10,025 bases of DNA from Acidovorax sp. GTDB taxonomy: Bacteria > Pseudomonadota > Gammaproteobacteria > Burkholderiales > Burkholderiaceae_C. The DNA lies in the NCBI GenBank assembly GCA_030150585.1, contig JASLFM010000060.1, forward strand, positions 1-10,025. The letters are read 5' to 3'. Of this stretch, positions 5,542 to 10,025 are shown one piece after another. The notes under the pieces are model-generated. The model did no database searches, was not told the DNA's origin, and saw nothing but the letters and a program-made list of their open reading frames with translations. The translations under genes and the position numbers were made by a program. Each line of letters begins with the position of its first letter. The stretch's first letter is position 1.

Positions 5542-7611
5542 TCAGAAGCTTTCCCAGTCGGCCGTCACGGCGTCCTGGTGCGGGGCAATCCCACGGGCCG
5601 GGGGCGGGGGAGCCCCCTGCTCCAACGCGGGCTGCGCGGGTGCCGGGGCCCCCGCCTGGTGGGCCGGGGGCTTGCGCGGCGGCGCGGTCCGTGCGGCGGC
5701 CTGCACGCCGCCCTGCAGGCGGAAGACGGCGACAGCCTGCACCAGTTCGTCGGACTGCTGGCGCAGACTTGCCGCCGCCCCGGCCATTTCCTCGACCATG
5801 GCGGCGTTCTGCTGCGTGGTCTGGTCCATGTTGGCCACGGCCTCGCCCACCTGGGCAACGCCCGTGCTCTGCTCCGCGCTGGCGTGGCTGATGTCGGTGA
5901 TCAGGCGCGTGACCTTCTGGATCTCTGCCATGGCCTGGTCCATGGTCTCACCGGCGCGTGCGGCGCGGGCGTTGCCCTGGTGGATCTCGGCCACGCTGGC
6001 GGTGATGAGCTGCTTGATCTCCTTGGCCGCGGAGGCCGAGCGCTGCGCCAGGCTGCGCACCTCGCCCGCCACCACGGCGAAGCCCCGGCCATGCTCGCCT
6101 GCGCGCGCCGCTTCCACCGCGGCGTTCAGCGCCAGGATGTTGGTCTGGAACGCGATGCCGTCGATCACACCGATGATGTCGGCGATCTTCTGGCTGCTCG
6201 CGTCGATGCCCTGCATGGTCTGCACCACCTCGCGCACGGCCTGCCCGCCCTCGGTGACCACGCGCTGCGCCTCGCGCGTGAGATGGTCGGCCGAGCGCGC
6301 GTGGTCCGCGTTGTGGGCCACGGTGCTGCCGAGCTGCTCCATGGCGGCGGCGGTTTCCTCCAGCGCGCTGGCGGCGCTCTCGGTGCGGCTCGCCAGGTCC
6401 TGGTTGCCCTGCGCGATCTCGGCGCTGGCGGTGGCCACGCCGTCGGCGCGGGCATGCACGGTGCGCACGACCTTCTCCAGGCCGTCGGCGGTGTTGTTCA
6501 TGTCGTCGAGCAGGTGGCCGATCTCGTCTTGGCGCTCATGCTGGATGCGCATGGTCAGGTCGCCTTCCGCGATTGCGTCGGCCATGCGGCTGGCCTGCTG
6601 CAGCGGGCGCACGATCATGCGGCGCACCAGCCACCACCACACCAGTGCCAGCACGGCCACGGCGCCCAGCCCCAGTGCGGCGAAGATGGCCATGAGCCGG
6701 CGCGTCTCGGCCACGAACTCGTCCTTGTAGGCGCTGGAGGCGTAGACCCAGTTCCACGGCGCGTAGTGGCCGAACACGGCGAGCTTGCCGCGCGGGTGCG
6801 TGGTGCCCGCGTCGAGCCAGTCGTACTCGATCACGCCCTGCTTGCGCTCGAGCATCTCGCGCACAAAGGCCGGGCCCTCGCCGCCGCTCTCGGGCTTGAC
6901 CATGTTCTTGCCCTCCTGCGTGGGGTGCACCACCAGTTGGCCGTACGCAGGATCCGCGTCGGCGCGCAGCACGAAGTAATAACCGCTGCCGCCCACCTTG
7001 AGCTGGCGGATGGAGGCCTTGATCTGGTCCAGCGCCTCGGAAAAATCCAGCCCCACGAAGGCGATGCCCACGGTGGCGCCGCCCGCGTCCTGGAGCGGGC
7101 GGTAGTGCGTCATGTACTGGCGGCCAAACAGCGTGGCCAGCCCCATGTAGCTCTGCCCGGCCTGCACGGCGGCGAACGCCGGGTGGGCCGGATCAAGCTG
7201 CGTGCCAACCACGGGCCGGCCCTGCCCGTCCTTGAGCGTCGAGGCAACGCGCAGGTAGCCTCCGTCCCGCTTCGCGAAGACGGTGACCACGGCGCCGGTG
7301 GTGCGGGTGAAGCGCTCCAGCGCCGCGTTGTCTCCGTCGAGCGCATCGCCGCCACGCAGCGTCGCGGCGAAGGAGTCGGCCAGGAACCGGGTGCGCTGGC
7401 GCAGGTCCTTGTCGCTCGCCTCGACGAAGCGGCCCAGCATGGTGATGCCCTGCTCCATCTCGCTGCGCAGCTTCTGGTGCATGGTGCGCGTGACGCCCCA
7501 GGAGATGGCCGCCACCAGCACCGCCAGGATGGCCGCGACCCAGATGAAGTTGGTGATCGCCAGCTTGGCGCCCAGACCCTGGCGGCGCCAGAAACGTTGA
7601 CCTATGTGCAT
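5542..7611 (-). CDS. Methyl-accepting chemotaxis protein with a Cache-type periplasmic sensor domain
   Basis: This 689-residue transmembrane chemoreceptor would signal through CheW/CheA to the flagellar motor. TM1 is at about 18-40. A periplasmic region of about 260 residues follows, with a Cache_3/Cache_2-like pattern (YMTHYRPLQDAGG and FVGLDFSEALDQI near 166-198; GGSGYYFVLRADAD and VVHPTQEGKNM near 207-237). TM2 is at about 306-329, then HAMP (MIVRPLQQASRMADAIAEGD). A long helical signalling domain has the diagnostic hairpin tip GIAFQTNILALNAAVEAARA at 485-504. A proline/alanine-rich linker of about 50 residues ends in DWESF, matching the NWETF-type pentapeptide that tethers CheR and CheB. 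The ligand is unknown. The PilJ-type nitrate domain of known nitrate receptors is not evident. The start has only a weak ribosome site (GGAAG, 11 bases away). It stands alone between narL and narK1, with its own apparent promoter and terminator. Confidence 0.95.
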   Translation of the reverse strand: MHIGQRFWRRQGLGAKLAITNFIWVAAILAVLVAAISWGVTRTMHQKLRSEMEQGITMLGRFVEASDKDLRQRTRFLADSFAATLRGGDALDGDNAALERFTRTTGAVVTVFAKRDGGYLRVASTLKDGQGRPVVGTQLDPAHPAFAAVQAGQSYMGLATLFGRQYMTHYRPLQDAGGATVGIAFVGLDFSEALDQIKASIRQLKVGGSGYYFVLRADADPAYGQLVVHPTQEGKNMVKPESGGEGPAFVREMLERKQGVIEYDWLDAGTTHPRGKLAVFGHYAPWNWVYASSAYKDEFVAETRRLMAIFAALGLGAVAVLALVWWWLVRRMIVRPLQQASRMADAIAEGDLTMRIQHERQDEIGHLLDDMNNTADGLEKVVRTVHARADGVATASAEIAQGNQDLASRTESAASALEETAAAMEQLGSTVAHNADHARSADHLTREAQRVVTEGGQAVREVVQTMQGIDASSQKIADIIGVIDGIAFQTNILALNAAVEAARAGEHGRGFAVVAGEVRSLAQRSASAAKEIKQLITASVAEIHQGNARAARAGETMDQAMAEIQKVTRLITDISHASAEQSTGVAQVGEAVANMDQTTQQNAAMVEEMAGAAASLRQQSDELVQAVAVFRLQGGVQAAARTAPPRKPPAHQAGAPAPAQPALEQGAPPPPARGIAPHQDAVTADWESF

Positions 7612-7635
7612 GCTCTACCGTGCTTCCGTGGACCA

Positions 7636-7657
7636 CGGCCGCGAGAAGAAGCGGCCG
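7636..7657. repeat. Perfect 7-bp hairpin in the chemoreceptor leader
   Basis: CGGCCGC (7636-7642) and GCGGCCG (7651-7657) flank an eight-base purine-rich loop (pyrimidine-rich on the coding strand). It lies 25 to 46 bases upstream of the chemoreceptor ATG, downstream of the predicted transcription start, so it would form in the mRNA leader. No T run follows on the minus strand, which argues against a terminator for narXL. It may modulate translation or stability. Confidence 0.45.
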
Positions 7658-7675
7658 CATTTACATCTGTTGCCA

Positions 7676-7681
7676 AATGTA
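7676..7681 (-). promoter_or_regulatory. Candidate -10 element of the chemoreceptor promoter
   Basis: TACATT on the minus strand matches four of six bases of TATAAT. A start about seven bases downstream (near 7669) would put the FNR-type box at about -40.5, close to the standard class II activator position of -41.5. The element is weak alone and is supported mainly by this spacing. It is also one arm of a TACAT/ATGTA inverted repeat (7662-7666 and 7677-7681). Confidence 0.4.
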
Positions 7682-7702
7682 CGCAGCTGGCCAAACGCCG
7701 GC

Positions 7703-7716
7703 TTGACGCGGATCAA
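7703..7716 (-). promoter_or_regulatory. Near-consensus FNR-type (FNR/ANR) box upstream of the chemoreceptor gene
   Basis: The minus strand reads TTGATCCGCGTCAA, which matches TTGAT-N4-ATCAA at nine of ten defined positions. FNR-family regulators bind such sites under low oxygen and activate anaerobic respiration genes. The box lies in the 114-bp gap between the narL stop and the chemoreceptor start, about 98 bases before the ATG. A second TTGAT half-site lies at 7725-7729, overlapping the narL stop, but has no matching partner. No FNR protein is encoded in the window. Confidence 0.6.
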
Positions 7717-7725
7717 CGAAGCAGA

Positions 7726-8400
7726 TCAATCCGTCCGCTGCCGGTCGGATGCATAAACGGCAGCCTGCACACGCGAGCTGAGGCCGAGCTTGCGCAGGAT
7801 GTGCTGCACATGGATCTTCACGGTGGTCTCGGCGATGTCGAGCGTCCGCGCGATTTCCTTGTTGCTCGCGCCGCGTGCGATCTCGCGCAGCACGTCCTCC
7901 TCGCGCGGCGACAGCGGCGAGGCGGGGGCGTCCTCGGGCTGCGGCGGCAGTGGTTCGGGAGCGCCCTGGGACTGGAAGGCTGCCACGAGCTTGCCCATCA
8001 TCTCGGGACTCACCACGGGCTCGCCGCGCGCAGCGCGGCGGATGGCTTCGGCGAGCAGGTCGCCGTCGATGGTCTTGAGCAGGTAGCCCTGCGCGCCGTT
8101 GCGCAGCGCGGCAGCCAGGTCCTGCCCGTCCTCGCTCACTGTGAGCATGACCACGCGGCTGCCGGGCGAGGCCTCGCGCAGGCCCGCGATGGCATCCACG
8201 CCGAGCACACCGGGCAGGTGGTTGTCGAGCAGAACCACGTCAGGCGCGAGGCCGGGCACGAGGCGCAGGGCCTCGCCCGCGTCGGCGGCCTCGCCCACCA
8301 CGCGCAGGCCCGCGTCCTGCGACAGCAGCGCAATGAGCCCGCGGCGCAGCAGGGTATGGTCGTCAACGACGAAGACGGTGACAGGCTGGGCGAAGGACAT
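7726..8400 (-). CDS. narL: Nitrate/nitrite response regulator NarL (NarL/FixJ family)
   Basis: This 224-residue two-domain regulator has a receiver domain (about 7-122) followed by a LuxR-type helix-turn-helix (about 162-217). Asp13-Asp14 (VVDDH) form the acidic pocket, Asp59 (LLDNHLP) is the phosphate acceptor, and Thr87 and Lys109 complete the conserved receiver set. The DNA-binding domain starts LSPREEDVLREIARG and has the recognition region NKEIARTLDIAETTVKIHV. A proline-rich linker of about 25 residues (EPLPPQPEDAPASP) joins the domains. Its length is like E. coli NarL (216 aa). It starts three bases after the narX stop (TGACCCATG) with no clear Shine-Dalgarno sequence, so translation is probably coupled to narX. 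On phosphorylation by NarX it should bind TACYYMT heptamers, and a candidate site lies upstream of narK1. The name rests on narX pairing and nar context; NarP-like or other paralogues look alike. Confidence 0.92.
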   Translation of the reverse strand: MSFAQPVTVFVVDDHTLLRRGLIALLSQDAGLRVVGEAADAGEALRLVPGLAPDVVLLDNHLPGVLGVDAIAGLREASPGSRVVMLTVSEDGQDLAAALRNGAQGYLLKTIDGDLLAEAIRRAARGEPVVSPEMMGKLVAAFQSQGAPEPLPPQPEDAPASPLSPREEDVLREIARGASNKEIARTLDIAETTVKIHVQHILRKLGLSSRVQAAVYASDRQRTD

Positions 8401-8403
8401 GGG

Positions 8404-10025
8404 TCAAACGGTGGTCACGTGCACTGGCTGCTCGGGCACATGGGGGTTGGAGGAAGGTGGCAGCTCGATGCGCACGCAGGTGCCGCGGCCTGGCGCGGAT
8501 TCGATGTGCACCGCGGCCTCCACGCGCAGCGCGCGCTCGCGCATGATGCCCAGGCCCACATGCAGCGAGTCGGGCGCAACGCGCTGGGGGTCGAATCCGC
8601 TGCCGTCGTCGCGCACCTCGAAGCGCCAGGGGTGGCGCTGCACCAGCAGCTCCACGCGGCTCGCGCCCGCGTGCTTGCGCACGTTGGACAGCGCCTCCTG
8701 CACCATGTGCAGCACCTGGACCTGCACGTCGGGCGCGAGCGGCAGTCCCTGGCCCGTCAGGGTGAGCGCCGTGGCAATGCCGGTCTGGTGCTCGAACTTG
8801 GAGAGCGTGGCGCGCAGCGCGGCCTCGATGTCCTCGTCGCTCGTGCGGGTGCGGAAGTGCACGAGCAGCTCGCGCACGTCGGCGTAGCACTCGCGCACGC
8901 CCACGTCGAGCTCGCCCAGGCTGCGGTCGCGCGCCGCCGTGTTGCCCTTGGCGACGGCGTCGCGCAGCAACTGGGTCTGGATCTTGAGGAAGGCGAGCGA
9001 CTGCGCGATCGAGTCGTGCAGCTCGCGCGCGATCAGGCTGCGCTCCTCGGCCACGGCGGCCTCGCGCTCGAGCGCCGTGGCGCGCAGGCTTTCCATCGAG
9101 CTGGCCAGGTGCCGCGCCATGGTGGAGAGCAGGTCGCGCACACCGTCGGAGAGCACTGCGCTGGAGCGAAAGAACAGGTTCACCTCGCCCAGCAGCCGCT
9201 GCTGCAGCTGCACGGGGATGCTCACCACGGTCTCGAAGCCGGCCTCGCGGCAGTGCGGCAGTTGCAGGTCGGCCGCGGGCGTGATCGGGATCACGCGCAA
9301 CTGCGCCTGCTCACGCGCCTGGCCGCACCGGCAGGCTCCTGTGCGCAGACAGTGCTCCTCCTCGGCCATGGAGCGGGGCAGGCCGTCGCCCGCGAGCAGC
9401 ACGTAGCGCTCGTTGGCCTCGTCGGACCAGCGCACGGCGGCCGCGTCGCAGCCGGCCACGCGGCGGATCTGCTGCACGAAGCCCTGGGCCAGCGCATCGA
9501 GGCTGCTGGCCTCGCCCGCGAGCGCGCTCACCGCGTAGAGCGCGGCCAGGCGCTGGTTCTGCACCTCGATGCTCGCGGTCTTCTCGCGCACCTTGCGCTC
9601 CAGGTCCTCGTGCGAGGCCTGCAGCGCATGCGCCATGAGGTTGAAACCCGCCGAGAGCTGGCCGAACTCGTCGTGGGTCTCCACCACGAGGCGCGTGCCC
9701 AGGTCGCCCTGGCGCATGCGCGCGAGCGCCTGCTGCAGCCGCGCCACGGGGTTGAGCACGAGCAGGTAGCTCACCGCCATGAACGTGACGGCCGCCACGA
9801 TGGCCAGCGCCATCATGAGCAGTTGAAAAAGATGCAGTGCGGCCGTCCAGCGCGCGATCTGGATCTCGATGGCCTCGACGAAGCCGTCGACCTGGTGCAC
9901 GAAGGCATCGGCCCGCGCCACGGCCTGCGCCCCCTCGGGCACGGCGGCAGAACCCGGCTGCTGCAAACGCAGGGCCTGCCACTCGGCACGCACGCGGTCG
10001 AAGCGCTCGCGCGTGTCGCGGCTCC
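8404..10025 (-). CDS. narX: Nitrate/nitrite sensor histidine kinase NarX (C-terminal 539 residues; N-terminus beyond window)
   Basis: The frame is open to the right edge and 539 residues are visible; the GTG at 9993 is internal. Using visible numbering, the end of a periplasmic helical segment is followed by a membrane helix at about 65-89 (LLMMALAIVAAVTFMAVSYLL). A HAMP domain (NPVARLQQALARMRQGDLG) and a linker helix come next. A GAF-like NarX/NarQ central module (about 165-305) contains a cysteine group, including CLRTGACRCG. The HisKA_3 dimerisation domain has phospho-acceptor His336 (RELHDSIAQSL). The ATPase domain has the N box (EALSNVRKHAGA) and G boxes (DDGSGFDP, VGLGIMRERA). Compared with E. 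coli NarX (598 aa, His399), roughly the first 60-100 residues are missing, including TM1 and the nitrate-binding P box. NarX binds nitrate/nitrite in the periplasm and phosphorylates NarL. Calling it NarX rather than NarQ follows from the adjacent narL. Confidence 0.92.
   Translation of the reverse strand, partial: SRDTRERFDRVRAEWQALRLQQPGSAAVPEGAQAVARADAFVHQVDGFVEAIEIQIARWTAALHLFQLLMMALAIVAAVTFMAVSYLLVLNPVARLQQALARMRQGDLGTRLVVETHDEFGQLSAGFNLMAHALQASHEDLERKVREKTASIEVQNQRLAALYAVSALAGEASSLDALAQGFVQQIRRVAGCDAAAVRWSDEANERYVLLAGDGLPRSMAEEEHCLRTGACRCGQAREQAQLRVIPITPAADLQLPHCREAGFETVVSIPVQLQQRLLGEVNLFFRSSAVLSDGVRDLLSTMARHLASSMESLRATALEREAAVAEERSLIARELHDSIAQSLAFLKIQTQLLRDAVAKGNTAARDRSLGELDVGVRECYADVRELLVHFRTRTSDEDIEAALRATLSKFEHQTGIATALTLTGQGLPLAPDVQVQVLHMVQEALSNVRKHAGASRVELLVQRHPWRFEVRDDGSGFDPQRVAPDSLHVGLGIMRERALRVEAAVHIESAPGRGTCVRIELPPSSNPHVPEQPVHVTTV

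Noticed and set aside
5483..6730. 415-codon open frame on the plus strand
   Set aside because: It lies opposite the chemoreceptor's conserved signalling domain, and its composition is that of a shadow frame.
7636..7657. Hairpin as a terminator for narXL
   Set aside because: No T run follows on the minus strand, and the hairpin lies downstream of the probable mcp transcription start.
7662..7681. TACAT/ATGTA inverted repeat as a NarL heptamer pair
   Set aside because: TACATCT and TACATTT fail the TACYYMT consensus at the fourth position, and the spacing is 10 rather than 2. One arm is better read as a -10 element.
9993..9993. GTG at 9993 as the start of a short sensor kinase
   Set aside because: The frame stays open to the window edge, and the upstream residues (SRDTRERFDRVRAEW) continue the helical periplasmic region expected of NarX. 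The true start is outside the window.
1..10025. Mobile elements, CRISPR arrays, tRNA or rRNA genes, phage or defence systems
   Set aside because: The window is almost fully covered by six recognisable genes. No transposase, regular repeat array, cloverleaf or attachment-site pattern was seen.

Overview
This window is the regulatory and front part of a respiratory nitrate reductase (nar) locus. All six recognisable genes lie on the minus strand. DNA is strongly G+C-rich, with a third-position G/C bias that also creates long spurious ORFs on the plus strand. The protein sequences and the gene order narX-narL, narK1-narK2, narG suggest a denitrifying or nitrate-respiring betaproteobacterium, most like the Comamonadaceae (Acidovorax/Alicycliphilus/Diaphorobacter group). 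That placement is inference from remembered family features, not a search.

In transcription order (right to left): narX, a nitrate/nitrite sensor kinase whose N-terminus lies beyond the right edge (10025-8404); narL, its response regulator, 3 nt downstream (8400-7726); a 114-bp gap with a near-consensus FNR-type box and a candidate -10; a methyl-accepting chemotaxis protein (7611-5542); a 243-bp gap with a strong intrinsic terminator, a NarL-type 7-2-7 inverted heptamer and a GC-rich, hairpin-rich leader; narK1 (5298-4024) and narK2 (4011-2563), two distinct nitrate/nitrite transporters 12 nt apart; and narG (2527 to beyond the left edge), the molybdenum catalytic subunit, 35 nt after narK2. 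narH, narJ and narI are expected just beyond position 1 but are not visible.

A coherent model is that NarX senses nitrate/nitrite in the periplasm and phosphorylates NarL. NarL, plus an FNR-family oxygen sensor, would then switch on nitrate uptake, nitrite export and cytoplasmic nitrate reduction. The unusual element is the complete chemoreceptor between the regulator and structural genes, with its own apparent anaerobic promoter and its own terminator. This suggests that motility is steered as part of the nitrate-respiration programme. The receptor has a Cache-type periplasmic domain rather than the PilJ-type nitrate-sensing domain, so its ligand is open.

No RNA genes, mobile elements, CRISPR arrays or origins were seen. 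No gap between genes exceeds 300 bases.
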